A stretch of 64,000 nucleotides of DNA. Source: Chaetoderma sp. LZ-2023a (taxonomy: Eukaryota; Mollusca; Caudofoveata; Chaetodermatida; Chaetodermatidae). The translations under genes were made by a program, and so were the position numbers. Position 1 is the first letter of the stretch, and each line of letters opens with the position of its first letter. The DNA is taken from the NCBI GenBank assembly GCA_034401795.1, contig CM067366.1, positions 79,803,647-79,867,646 on the forward strand, in the 5' to 3' direction. The notes beneath the pieces are model-generated. The model was given only the letters and a program-made list of their open reading frames with translations, had not been told where the DNA came from and made no database searches. Below are positions 1 to 11,700 of the stretch, one piece after another.

Positions 1-690
1 GGAGCAGGTTTCATGATTCAGCCTGTGGGCCGGTTTTCAGCGAACGGCCGCCTGTATAAGATTCCACGCTTAAGCGTGGAGTCTCATATGGATGATCCGG
101 GCCGCGCTGGTGTGCCTGATACCCCACACACAAGCGCGACCTCAGTGCCCGGCCAGCCTATGGAGAATGTTATGCCAGCCCTCGTGGGCCTGTGTGCATT
201 CCCTGGGCAGCCGGGTTCGTCTATAGCCTCCACCTCGGCCCTACCTGCGAATGCCATTGAGGATGACGAGGGCCCGCTGCTCGTCGGCAATTCACAGGTA
301 ACCACGGATGAAGACTGGTCTGACGCGTGCGCGTGGCTCCTCGCTGGCAGACCAGAGCTCTCTGTGGACAAAACAGCCACCGGTAACCTTCGGGCATGGT
401 TACAGGCAAAGCCGTTGACCAACACGACTCAGTCTCTGCCGTATGCTGAGCATATCTTAGATATGTTCTCGGCGGCAGAGGAGTCGATTAGACCGAAAGG
501 CGGTGCTGGCATTGTTAGAGGCCAGCAGGCCGACCGGGTTCAGCGACCGCGTCGGCCGCGCCAACAGCAGCGTGCTGCTGTACATCAGCCAGCGCTTCAA
601 GTGCAGCCAGCTAAACAGCAGCCCACGCACCGAGGTGCACGCGGCACTGGGAGAGGTGCGCGAGGAGCGGCACGTGGTAACCGGGCCTGA
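1..690 (+). pseudogene. A1 gag-like ORF1, C-terminal remnant
   Basis: The reading frame is open from the window edge to TGA at 688-690. It aligns with the ORF1 product of A2 and A3: a KIPRLSVESHMDD block, the segment VTTDEDWSDACAWLL, LPYAEHILDMFSAAEESI, and an Arg/Gly-rich tail ending RGARGAARGNRA. Compared with A3, roughly 200 residues between the AEESI block and the Arg-rich tail are missing, so the copy is internally deleted. DIRS ORF1 is taken to be a nucleocapsid-like protein; this is family inference. Confidence 0.8.
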
Positions 691-756
691 TGGGCTAAAA
701 GATTTTCCGGTTACCACAGGTATCACTCGGGTGTTGTCACTCGTACCAGAGACACA

Positions 757-1830
757 CCCACTTCTAAAATTGATGGGCACCCCGTCAACCCTAGGTGTAC
801 CAGTGGGAGGTCGTTTGACTTGCCACATTTAGAAGTGGGAGCGGTTAATTCAGGACCGCTTAGTCTTGCAATGGCTTTCGCACGGATACAGTCCAGATTG
901 GATCAAATGTCCGCCATTGCATCTGTTTCTGGTACCGGTCTGGACTCAAATTCCAAGAGATCCAGACAAGCGGTTGTGCTTAGAAGAAGAGATAGAATCA
1001 CTAATTCTAAAAGAAGCAATTCAGCCAGCGCAAGATTGTCTGGGCTTCGTTTCAACCGTGTTTCTTGTGACAAAGAACACCAGGAGTGTGTGTGTGTGTG
1101 TGTGTGTGATGGAGACCAATTCTCAATCTCTAAACAAGTTTATAGATACACCGAGTTTCAAAATGGAAACAATAAAATCAGTATTGTTGTGGTTAGAGAA
1201 GGGGATGTGGACAGCATCAATACATCTCAAGGATGCTTATTTCCACATTCCATTTGCAAGGAGTTTTCATCGGTTCCTGAGATTTGCTTTTCAGGGACGC
1301 CAATGGGAATTCAAAGTTCTTCCATTCGGCATCTCGACGACTCCAAGGGTCTTCACTCGAGTGGTACTTGCTATAACAGCATACCTTCGCAGGAGAAATA
1401 TAGCAGTCCACACGTACATAGACGACTGGTTGCTGAATGCACACAACCCAGAAAGTTTGACAGCAAATCCATCCCAAAGGTTTGTTTACCTGGGTATGTT
1501 CTTCGATGTGGAGATAGGTTATGTTTATCCATCCCAGGAGAGAGTGGAAAATTTCCTCTCGTGCATTCAATTGGTTTGCAGCAGTCATTATATTCTAGCA
1601 CGAGTCTATCTGAGAATGCTAGGTCTCATGGTTTCAATGGAACCAGTCATTCCTCAGACGGCTTTACGCAGGCGGCCGATTCAATTGCTTCTCATGACTC
1701 AGTGGATGCAGAGTTCAGGATCACTGGACTCGCGCATTCAAGTGTTGGACCCTCTCATTCATCACCTTCATTGGTGGATGTAGAGAGGGAATCTCCTGGC
1801 GGGGGTCATGCTGACCCCTCCCCACCCTCA
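757..1830 (+). pseudogene. A1 reverse transcriptase
   Basis: The frame from 866 to 1783 reads as a [59 protein letters not shown] and [10 protein letters not shown], where YIDD is the catalytic motif. Two lesions are visible by comparison with A3. A (GT)n tract at about 1087-1108 replaces the start of the conserved [13 protein letters not shown] block. About 60 bp between the ESL and QRFVYLG segments (near 1460-1475) are missing. The palm Asp context (IHLKDAY instead of IDLKDAY) is also changed. The gene cannot make an active enzyme. Confidence 0.85.
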
Positions 1831-2540
1831 AGTAACGATGTTTACGGATGCATCGATGGAGGGATGGGGAGCTTGCCTGGAAGAAGCCACTATATCAGGG
1901 CTTTGAAATCTGGAACAGTCAAAGGAACATATCAACATGCTAGAATTACGGGCTGTAATTCTAGTCCGGGGACACTTCTTAAAAGAAGTGGATGTTAAAT
2001 TTGTGATGATACTTTCAGACAACTCTACAGTAGTGAGTTACATAATCCGCCAGGGCAGAACAAAGTCACCCAGTCTATGTATGATGACATGGACGCTGCT
2101 TTGCTGATGCATGGATCATATGATCACCTTGAAAGCAGTTCATATTCCGGGAAGGCTGAATCTGTTAGCAGACTCTTTGAGCTGAAGGATGAGCATTCTG
2201 CCTATGGAATGGCAACTAAATCAATGTGGCGGATCACCTGTTCGATCATTGGGGAAAGCCGAGCATAGATCCAAGCGCTATCTCAATAGATGCACTAGCT
2301 ATCGGTTGGAAGGGAATGTATGCATAAGCATACCCTCCAACAATCCTGATTCCAAGGATTCTTCAGAAGATCAAGCAGGAGGAATGCCATGTGCTTCTGA
2401 TCGCCCCGAATTGGCCAAGCCGATCATGGTTTATGGATCTGCTGGACCTTCTGGTCTGCAATCCGGTTCCTCTGTCTCTGATGGACAATATTATCTTCCA
2501 GGGCAACCCTTCACAACAATCCGTCAATGTTTCAATTGAC
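1831..2540 (+). pseudogene. A1 RNase H and linker
   Basis: The frame continues from the RT as [19 protein letters not shown], the RNase H start with its first catalytic Asp, then HINMLELRAV (catalytic Glu), [10 protein letters not shown] (second Asp) and [13 protein letters not shown] (final Asp). Trp-to-stop changes after SGL and after LLC break the frame. The linker towards the recombinase ([18 protein letters not shown]) is recognisable from about 2400. Family A3 gives the reference order. Confidence 0.8.
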
Positions 2541-2543
2541 TGC

Positions 2544-4227
2544 ATGGATGTTGTCAAAATATCCGCTATTAGAGAGGGCTTTTCTGAGCAAGCAGCGAAT
2601 TTCATGGCCAAAGCCATAAGGGGGTCAACCTCCAGAGCATATAATTATAAGATCTACAATTGTTATTACACCACAAAAACATCCATTACCGTTCAATCAC
2701 TACTTGCTAAATCAAATATCTGCATTTAGCTATCAGAATAAATTTTTATGCTCGCTTACATACTCCCTAATGCCAATACCATCACCATGTAGACCCTCAA
2801 CCAGGCTTCTGGTAGAGGGACCCCCTGCATTAGCCTTACAATAGACTGGCACCAGTCTGTACACACTCCTTGGTGACGCCTGTCACTAAGCACGCTCGCG
2901 CATGCGCAGTAGGTCCCAAATGTGAAAACTGATTCACTTTTCTAAATTTAAGTGCTATATATCCAGAATAGATTCTCAAATCAATACCCAGTCGGTCGTG
3001 GTGATTGAACGGTAAGTATGTTTTTATAGTGGTTAATAAAACTACAGACCAACCCACTAAAGGGGGTTCTGTTGGGGGTTGTTATTACACCACAAAAACA
3101 TCCATTACCATTCAATCACTACTTGCTAAACCCGTAGATTTGGTCAGTGTCCCACTACGAAACTTTGGTGGGAGGAGATTTGAGAATCCATAAGGAAGGA
3201 TAAAAATCAAACAAAACAAACCAATTGTTAATAACATAACATAATGGTGCATCTTAATCAACTTTTATAATGTAAACTTTTATTCTGATAGCTAAATGCA
3301 GATATTTGATTTAGCAAGTAGTGATTGAACGGTAAGTATGTTTTTATAGTGGTTAATAAAACTACAGACCAACCCACTAAAGGGGGTTCTGTTGGGGGAT
3401 TTGCAGAATGGTGCTCAAAGAGATCTATTAAGCCGATGGATGCATCTATTCAGGTAGTAGCTGATTTTCTCTGTCACCTGTATGATGCCTATAGTCTTAA
3501 GTCTAATTCTATTGCTGGATATAAATCAGCATTAATTATGGGCAATCTCAGACCGAGTAATCCTCCACTGACACCGTCATGGAGTCTTTCTCTGGTTCGT
3601 CATGTTTTGAGTGATAAACCTTTTGAACCACTTAGTGCTATATCTGTAAAATTATTGACACTTAAAACTGTATTTTTAGTTGCGGCAGCATCAGCCAGAG
3701 GCAGGAGTGAAATTCATGCCTTGTCTGCTGAGCCTGACCCTTATATAGTTACAGGTGAAGGCCTTAAGCTTCTACCAAGATTGAATTTCTTGGCTAAGAA
3801 TCAATCTTTAAAATATCCGGGTCAACCTATTATTTTACCTGCCTTAACCAGATATGATCCTGGTGCTAAAGCATGGTGTCCTGTCCGTGCTTTAAATAAG
3901 TACAAGAGAAGAACTCAGGTTTGGCGGACGGACCCATGTTCCCTATGGTTGTCATATATTGAAGCCCATGGTAGGGCGTCAAGAGACACTATTTCCAAAT
4001 GGATAGTAGAATGTATTCAATTCTGTCGTAAGACAGCCACTGGAATTCAAGTAGATAGAGCCAAGGCTCATAGTGTCCGTGGTGTGGTAACTTCCGCGGC
4101 ATTATATAATGGTGTTTCTATTGAAGACATCATGTCAGTAGCCCAGTGGCACTGTGAATCAGGTTTTACCGACCATTACCTTTGTGACACTTCTAACCCG
4201 CTCGCTGTCTCAGTCCTCAGAAAATAA
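2544..4227 (+). pseudogene. A1 tyrosine recombinase split by B2 insertion
   Basis: The start ATG at 2544 opens [20 protein letters not shown] and continues to AYNYKI at 2658, where the B2 element interrupts it. The frame resumes at about 3398 with [19 protein letters not shown] and runs to the stop at 4227. The catalytic half keeps [15 protein letters not shown] (His and second Arg) and QWHCESGFTDHYL (Tyr). About 63 bp are deleted after YKSAL, and the Arg-rich [11 protein letters not shown] motif of A3 reads SARGRSEIHAL. By chance the B2 right end gives an ATG at 3325 in frame with the recombinase. Confidence 0.85.
2659..3397 (+). mobile_element. B2: non-autonomous mini-DIRS of family B with inverted interior
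   Basis: It has the B1-type left end (TTGTTATTACACC) and right end (CTGTTGGGG). Flanking A1 sequence matches intact A3 on either side, with no target duplication. It has no coding capacity: a left terminal repeat, a spacer, the internal complementary region (about 3001-3130), a piece of the 3' UTR, and a short right terminal repeat. Relative to B1 the spacer, ICR and 3' UTR piece are reverse-complemented while the outer ends are not. A GGTAAGTAT motif occurs at 3011 and 3331. Confidence 0.85.
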
Positions 4228-4379
4228 ATACTGTAGAGGTATGTATTTGTAATTAGTTTCCCCCCTCTGCTATTTACAAATATCACATTTGTTGGTAGGG
4301 TATCCCTACTATTAGCTGGTACAATTCTCTTCATCCAGTGGGGGAAGAGATGAGTGCCGCGCCCAAGACATCAGAGGTC

Positions 4380-4613
4380 AGTATATGTGACCATTTTGGT
4401 TTTTTGTCTTGGTGATGTGTCATATTTTTATTTTTTTTTGATATGGTGATGGTTAATGTCACTTAATTGTGGTTCTTTCAGAGAGTTTTGAATCATCATC
4501 ATCAATCATCAATGTGACCATTTTGTTTTTTGTCTTGGTGATGGTGTCATTTTTTATTTATTTAATATGGTGATGGGTAATGTCTCTTAATTGTGTTTTT
4601 TTCAGAGAGTTTT
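4380..4613 (+). repeat. Two tandem copies of a ~130-bp unit in A1 3' UTR
   Basis: The unit starts GTGACCATTTTG, continues TTTTGTCTTGGTGATG, then a T-rich stretch, ATATGGTGATGG and TTCAGAGAGTTTT. It occurs at about 4387-4492 and again at about 4513-4609. The rest of the 3' UTR (4228-4980) is non-coding and includes a 17-G run at 4743-4759 and the family A block near TCGATTATCCGATG. Confidence 0.75.
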
Positions 4614-4984
4614 TGAAATTGAAGCAATTCTTCTTTTTTCCAATGTCTAGTAATACTTTCATCAAGTATTAGAGAATGTGCTAGTCATTTAGAGCAGCAT
4701 TTTTTCCTAACCTTCAGAAAGAGGGGTGGGGTGTGTGTGTGCGGGGGGGGGGGGGGGGGCTGTGTGAGCGAGCGAATTTGCCTTTTGATTAATCTCTCTT
4801 CATCGGTCGATTATCCGATGCAAAATTCTATTCCTGGTTGTGTTTTCAGACACAATTTCAGATGTTTTAAATCTCTTGAAAATTCAAAGAGCCTAGTCTA
4901 GGGTGTGCTGGTTTTCAGGACCTTGCCTCCCTCCTGACCTTGCCTCCCTCCCACCAAATTTACTTTCAAATTCTGGTTTTTATC

Positions 4985-5050
4985 AAGATTGTTAGGGAGT
5001 AAGTATGTTTACCAAATTTTCACGAGTGAGATGACATACTTACCTCCCTA
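4985..5050 (+). repeat. A1 internal complementary region (ICR)
   Basis: The block holds GTTAGGGAGTAAGTATG followed by TTTACCAAATTTTCACGAGTG and ATACTTACCTCCCTAAC. The second half is the reverse complement of the right terminus of A1 (5285-5328). By analogy with A2 and A3 the first half should complement the left terminus, which is outside the window. ICRs are thought to template circularisation of DIRS cDNA (established for DIRS-1). Confidence 0.8.
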
Positions 5051-5099
5051 ACAGGATCCCGGCCTCTTCACCCCACGGAGGCCTGGTCCTTTGGTTATT

Positions 5100-5328
5100 T
5101 GAATAGTTGCTTCTATGCCAGCCTATATTTAGTAACGGAAGTACCAGTATGCGCATGCGCAGTAGGTGGGATCTGTCATGTGCATGCCTGTGTACATCCC
5201 CTGCCCATTAGGGGCACCTAACTTTTTATAATTCTGAATATTATTGAACTTAGAGCCAATATACTAGTATAGCAAGAGTGTTAGGGAGGTAAGTATGTCA
5301 TCTCACTCGTGAAAAAGAAATTTGGTAA
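5100..5328 (+). repeat. A1 right inverted terminal repeat
   Basis: It shares its order of blocks with the A2 and A3 right ITRs: an Alu-sized GC-rich start, the palindrome GCGCATGCGC at 5151-5160, CCCATTAGGGGCACCTAACT, then TTAGGGAGGTAAGTATG and CACTCGTGAAAAAG. GGTAAGTAT is at 5288-5296. The 331 bp from here to PPAT exon 1 show no further feature. Confidence 0.8.
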
Positions 5329-5659
5329 ATTTTCTTAGTTCACCACAGCATTTTTTTCAAATTTCATAAATTATAATCTTTGTTCTACTTTTGGAGAATT
5401 GTGGAAACTTGCTTTAATATGACATCGTGAGATAAAATTACATTTAAGTAGGTAGGCCTGCAATTTTCTTCCAGGCCAAATATTTGCTGTGGCAAATTAA
5501 GTTTAGCACAGCTTTCACCACAGCTTTGTTGATTGCTGTGGCAAATTTCGAGAGCTGTTATGACGTCATATGATTGCCTGAGAAACTGAAATCCTCTGTT
5601 GCCTTCCAGAGTGAAATCGTGCGATGGTATAAAGTATATAATAATCTGTTCCTTTTCAG

Positions 5660-5772
5660 TTGTTGAAGCATGGCGTTGGCTTGTCTACATATTCTGATAG
5701 TGAGCTGATTACACAGCTATTAACACACACACCTGAATGTGGGGAGCCTGATGGTGTCAACTGGGTCGGCAG
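5660..5772 (+). CDS. PPAT: PPAT exon 1 of window
   Basis: The exon follows a pyrimidine-rich acceptor ending TTTTCAG and ends at AG|GTTAGT in phase 2. It encodes 37 full codons starting [15 protein letters not shown] and ending near NWVGR. This matches the glutaminase-domain segment of PPAT just after the glutamine-binding loop, where the family has a (K/R)HG(I/V)GLS motif followed by SDSE. The preceding exons are not in the window: the DNA before it is intron with the end of DIRS element A1 about 330 bp upstream. Confidence 0.93.
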
Positions 5773-8700
5773 GTTAGTCAAGTTTACCGTAGGTCTAACA
5801 AACAGCCTTGCAAGATTTGACGATTTAACCCTTTAATGGTCAAGTTTGCCAAAACCACCATCTGCAATGGTCTTAAGAAATGTCCATTTTCAGACAAAGA
5901 CAAGACTGTTTTTGTAGCGGATCTCGACATAGTGATCTAAATGATGTCTTGTGTCAAGAATCGGGTAAATGTTAGTTTTTCAATGGCCATTTAATTCATC
6001 AAGGACTTGGCTTATGTCAATTAAACTTTACAGATTTGATCTATACCACCATTGCATGCGGTCTCCATCATAATGATTGTGATTTTCCAAAGCCTTTCCA
6101 TATTTTTACCGGGTTTGGACTTGAATTAGAATTAGAAGAGTGAAAACTTTGAGTTGGCATTTAATCAATCAAGGACTTATCCAATCCCATAAAAACATTG
6201 CAGGTTTTATACCATCAGTTGACTTGCTAATGAATAAGATTAAAAAAAAATTTCCAGTTTCAGACTTACTATATTTTTATATTAATATATATCTTGCTTA
6301 ATCCCAGAATTAGAATAATGTTAGTTTTTCAATGGTCATAATTTATCAAAGAATTTATCCGATCCCAATGAAACGTTAGACATTTTTTCTATACCACGAA
6401 ACTTTACAGAATTTTACTATATCATTACATTTAGTGGCAGCAAAGTTAAATGATTTTAAAGTTTTTTTCAATAGTTTTACATGGTTTTGACTTAGTAGTT
6501 TATTTCTGTCTGATTTGTCTCCTTTACAAGAATTAGAAGAATGTTACTTTGGGACGCTGCCAAAGATGATGTGATATGCGGAAAAAATACAGGGTCGACA
6601 CATGGGACGCAGTCCATCTATTTGGAAATTTACCACTGGTATAACTGGCTTGATAACCGAATCTGTTATTCCAGCGATAAATTTGCAAATATTGTCTTCT
6701 CTTGGTCTGCAAATATACATTAAATAAGCAAATACTTTCATTTTCTTGACAAAATTTGACCATAAACGTGTTAGTCATTTGGCAGTGACCAATAAAGACA
6801 ACTCATAGTCGTATAGAATACATGTATACATTTACAAGATGACACCAAGATACTTTGACGTGGGTAGGTCTAATAGGATTGCTTTTCAATTTCTTAGTGC
6901 TTTTGTATAACATGATCAATGAAAATGTAAACTGTAAATTAATCTTATTTTCAGGATAAAGCACCTGATGACTGAGACAGCACTGTCATATTCTTTAGTT
7001 ATCATGCATAAAGACAAGGTTTACGCACTTCGTGATCCATTCGGTAATCGGCCGCTGTGTATTGGCAAAATGCTTCCAGCTGCAGCATTCACAGGTATTC
7101 TGAAAACGGTTCGTACTGGTCATGGAAATCCTGGAAAGTCATGGAATTTGAAAATTTAAATTCCAGGCCTGGAAAGTCATGGAAAATCAGCATTTTTCAT
7201 CATAGGTCATGGAAAAGTCATGGAAAATGGTACGTGTAATCATGAAAAATAAAGGAAATATGTTGGCATAAATTACTGCCATCACCGCTGTGCAATAAGA
7301 ATTATGGCAAGAGCATACCAAAACAAGGATTTGGCTTGGTTGTTGGAAGACGCAATATTCAGACATTTGCAGAACAACATAGATCATAATTTATGTAGCT
7401 ACGTCGTAAACACAAATCTACTAGATATTAATCTCTGGAAGTCATGGAATTGGTTAATTTTGGTCATGAAAAGTCATGGAATATCACACATAGAAAGGTG
7501 TACGAACCCTGTGAAAACAATAAAGCCCTTTTGTTAAATCCTCGCAAACAGGGCTACTTTCCTCGTGGAGCGTGACGATGATGGTTATTTCAGGTGGAAC
7601 ATGTAGTTCTGTATTTGCGATCGAGCAACATATGCTCTGGTTTCGTATGTTAGGTTCTGCCGTGTAATCAATACCAGCGTGTATACAGCGTTTTCACCTC
7701 TGACGAATTGTCAGGCATTTAATTCGTTTGTGCCCGACATTTAGCACGCGAACCCACGAGCTGACCAAAGACGGCTTCTGCAGCAGTCTTAGGAATATGC
7801 CCAAGAGAAGACGATTTTCGAAGATTTGCCACTGGAATGACTGGCTCGATAACCGAGCCAGTCATTCCAGTGGTAAATGTTTGAAAATAGTCTTCTCTTG
7901 GCCTGCAAATGGATATTTCCTATGAAAGATTTTGAATTTTTTCAACCATATTTGAGCATTAAAGGGTTAAGAATCAAAGGCTTTTCTGACAAGTGATGTA
8001 TTTAAATAGAAATGAGACTTCACTTCAAGAGTATACTTACCTCCCTAATACTTTTGATATTGCTAAATATTGGCTTTCACTCAATAAACACTCAGATTTA
8101 AAACAGTTAGGTGCCCCTACTGGGCAGGGAGTCAGAGCGTAGTCCGGCGGATGCCAGCCCCACCACCGCGCATGCGCAGACTAGCACTACCTCTTTGCTA
8201 GATTATTGGCAGAGAGTTCACACATGTCTTTTTGTTGAAATAGCTTTTCCTTAATCTTAGACTGTTTAAGTGGTGTTTTTTGGTGTGATAGTCACTGATT
8301 TGGATGGCAGGACGGAAAGATTCGCCAAAGGGGGACTTAGGACCTTTAAATCAGGTGACTTCTAGTAAAATTAGCGAGTTTTCTTCCCGGTGTATTGTGT
8401 TTCCGGGACTCGCGGTTACCGTGATAAGCGCCTTGGTTAGTTGGTTTATGTCAACTCGGTGCTACCTATGACTAATTTCTCTTTCTGTTTATGTCCACAG
8501 GTCTGTATGACGCTAGGTGGTCGCATCACAGTAGCAGAGAGTTAGTTTTCTCTCCACCATGGTTCCATTTCCTACTAACTCTGTTAGGTTATCTAACCAA
8601 ATGAATAATATGTCCAGTGAGTTGGAGGCCTAATATAAAGGTCTTCTCACTTTGCCCTCTTGATCCAATTCCTCCCCATGAGGTGGAGAGAGTTAAGAGG

Positions 8701-11700
8701 CGTGCAGATGGTGGAGTTCTCCGGTTCGTCACGATTGGATGGTTTGTCTATACAAAGTGTCAGGTATCTAGTTATTGATAATGTGGTGATGTTAATTATT
8801 GTAAACAAACAAAGGGAGATAATTAACATTTTTGCCAGAAAAGAGTTATCTATATGTATCTGATGGTTGTGTAGTCGACTTATCCATTCAGCATACAATT
8901 CGTCTTTGCACTTGGATGTTTTGTTGGGATCGAATTTTCCTGTCACGGGATTAATGACGTCATAATCAGCCTGGCTATGTGTTTATCAGCTATTCAAGCG
9001 CTATGCTGGTTTCTGATGTATATTGATCTTTATGATCGTTTTCCTTCTCTTTGAGTTGGATTGAGTTTCTAAGCTTAACTAGTTGCTCATACTCCTTGTC
9101 CTTTGCCCTGTTTCAGGGACCGGGTTGCGCGTCCTGTGGTCGTTTTATTCATGTAAAGTTCTGGCCGCATCTGTGCTCTCAATGTAGCCCTTGTGGTCCA
9201 TTGGTTAATTGTGACATATGTAAGCACTGGGGGGGCGAGTTAATGTCCGAATTCTTGTGCTGCTTACAGGCGACGGACAAGGTGGTAGAGGAGGAGAAGA
9301 AGAAGAAGCGGAAACGAGAGGTTGTAAGTAGGAAGGGTAAGGGGAAGGTCTCGTCCGCGGTGGATATGGAGGCCTTCCGGACCGAGATGCTGGGAGAGAT
9401 GAAGAGGGCAGTAAAGGATTTGGTTCCAGGGTTGCTTCGTGGCATGCTTCCTGGACCAAATCCTTTACTGTCCTCATCATCGGCTTCGGAGCAGGTAATC
9501 CCCGCCTCTGGATCGATTTTCCTTAGTCCGCTTCCGTTGTTCGACGATTCAGAGGTGGCCCCATTAGAGGGGGCGTTCCACGGCCCTGGCAGCAGGCTTA
9601 TTGCCGCGCCGATAGGGGACCGTGGACGGTTGTCGCTGGAACCCGCGGGCTGCTTATCAGTCCAGGGGTATCCGCACGCCGCGGTGGCCAGTACCTCCTA
9701 TGGCACCGTTCCTGGTCAGCCCGGGTTAGCTCTCTTTGCTGACCCGGGGTCTAATCTTTCTGACCAGGGTAATGAGGATTACCTGCTAGGGTCGCCGTCT
9801 GACGACGTGGACATGGATGAAGACGTTTGTGCACCCCTCGCGGGGAATACAGGCGCCTTATTCCACGGTTTTACTCACCCTGGAGTAAAGTCCGCGGCTC
9901 AGGTGGTGGCCCAGGGCGCTGCTGATGGCCAGCGGTACCGCATACCTCGGCTTGCCGAGGGTGTTGCTGGTGCTGGCCGGGCCCGTGGTGAGACTATATA
10001 TACCCCGCGCTCTGCCACGGTGCCTGCTCCTGGTCAAACCAGTGATATTCTCATGCCGGTGCTGTCAGGCCCGCGTGTTTTCCCTGGCTTGCCAGGTGTA
10101 TCAGCATACCCGCCGTCAAGCTCTACTGCTTGCGCTCAGGAGGAAGACGAAGGACCCCGTCTTGTAGAGCGCTCGCAGTTAGCCACGGAGGAGGATTGGT
10201 ATGATGCTTGCCAGTGGTTGGTGAGCGTTAGGCCTGATCTGCCCGTGGAGCAGTCGGCTAGCCAGCGTGTTCACACGCCGTGGTTAGCTGGGAAACCGAC
10301 TGCTAACGCTATGCCTTCTCTGCCGCTGGCGGAGCATGTCGTTGACATGTTCAAGGCGGCGGAGTCGTCCATTAAGTCGAGTGGACGTCTCGCGAAGGCC
10401 CCTCGCGAGGTGGCCAGGCGTTGTCGCATCGTGCCCCTGGATTACCAGCGGTACGGTGTGGTACCCAAGCCCAGCGTGGATGACCGCGCGGCTTTGGGTG
10501 AGGATGCGCGGCCAGGCTCCCGTTCTGACACGGGTGTCTTGTGCGCGGACGCGTTGCGTTCGGCGAATACCGCGTTGCGTGATGCGGAGGAGAGTGGGAG
10601 GGCTTCGATTGCCGCTCTGTCCCACGTCTCCCAGCTGTTACAGGGGGTAGTAACGGCATCCGCATCGCGCCAGCCAAGTCCGGTCACTGTCCAGCGAACC
10701 ATCCAGGATGGTATTAACCTGGCGCTGGACTGTATGACTCTGGCGGTGACCAGGAGTGTCAGGGCAAGACGCACGTTTGCCCTGGACAATCTGTGCCCGT
10801 CTCAGGACCTGTACAATAGGCTACTGCGTACGCCTATGACGGGCCCTGGTCTTTTTGGAGGTGAGGGATGTCGCCACCTCCAAGAGACGGTCACCCTGGT
10901 GAATAACCAGAGGGCGCTGCGCGAGCAGTTTGATGTGCTGCGTCGTGCTAACGCTCGCGCCGCGGCCCCGGCGTATCGTCCCCTGCAGGCTCGAGGTGGT
11001 GCTGGCCAGGTCAGTGGCCAGCCACCGTCGCAGCGTCGGCCTCGGCCGCGTGCGATTCAGCCAGCAGCGAGGGGGGCGCAGGTTCCTCAGGCGCCGTCAG
11101 CCAGGCAGCCGCCCGCGCACCGAGGTGCGCGCGGGGGCGGGGCGGGGGCGCGCGAGGATCTGGGCGTGGTTATCGTTCCTGACAGTACGCTTACCGCGGT
11201 AAGAACCACGCCGGTGTGTATGGCGACGAAGACAGTGCCGCTCTTGCATGCCTCGTGTCCAAAGCCTAACTCTATTGCTGGTTATAAGTCAGCATTAATG
11301 TCTGTTATTCCTTGCTTGGCTAAGAGGGGAAGTGATGAAGTAAATACATTGAATGTATTAATTAAAGGCATGGGCAATCTAAGACCAAGGAATCCACCTG
11401 TGATTCCGTCTTGGAGTTTATCGCTAGTGCTTCAAGTACTAGGTGATAAGCCTTTTGAACCACTTAGTTCCATTTCTATGAAACTATTAACACTGAAGAC
11501 TGTGTTTTTAATTGCTGCGGCCTCGGCTAGGCGTAGGAGTGAAATTCATGCCTTATCAGCCGAGGATGACCGTTTTGTGGTTTCAGGGGAAGGCCTTAAG
11601 CTGCTACCTAGGATTAATTTCTTGGCTAAAAATCAGTCGTTGAAATATCCAGGTCAACCTATTATTTTGCCTGCTTTAACTAGATATGATCCAAATTCTA

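Larger units (their letters stand above)
1..5328 (+). mobile_element. DIRS retrotransposon A1 (left-truncated by window edge, decayed)
   Basis: The segment carries, in order, a gag remnant, DIRS-type reverse transcriptase, RNase H, tyrosine recombinase, an internal complementary region and a right inverted terminal repeat. The right terminus is set at about 5328, because the ICR at 4985-5050 contains the reverse complement of the sequence ending there. It is related to A2 and A3 but more diverged, with stops, a dinucleotide insertion in the RT, a deletion in the recombinase and the B2 insertion. It lies in the sense orientation in the PPAT intron before exon 1 of the window. Confidence 0.9.

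Noticed and set aside
3325..4227. A novel 300-codon recombinase starting at 3325
   Set aside because: The first 25 codons are the B2 terminal repeat read by chance in frame with the A1 recombinase remnant.
10284..10789. Several antisense frames over the A2 gag
   Set aside because: GC-rich coding DNA gives long antisense frames; they repeat in A3 as shadows and have no recognisable motif.
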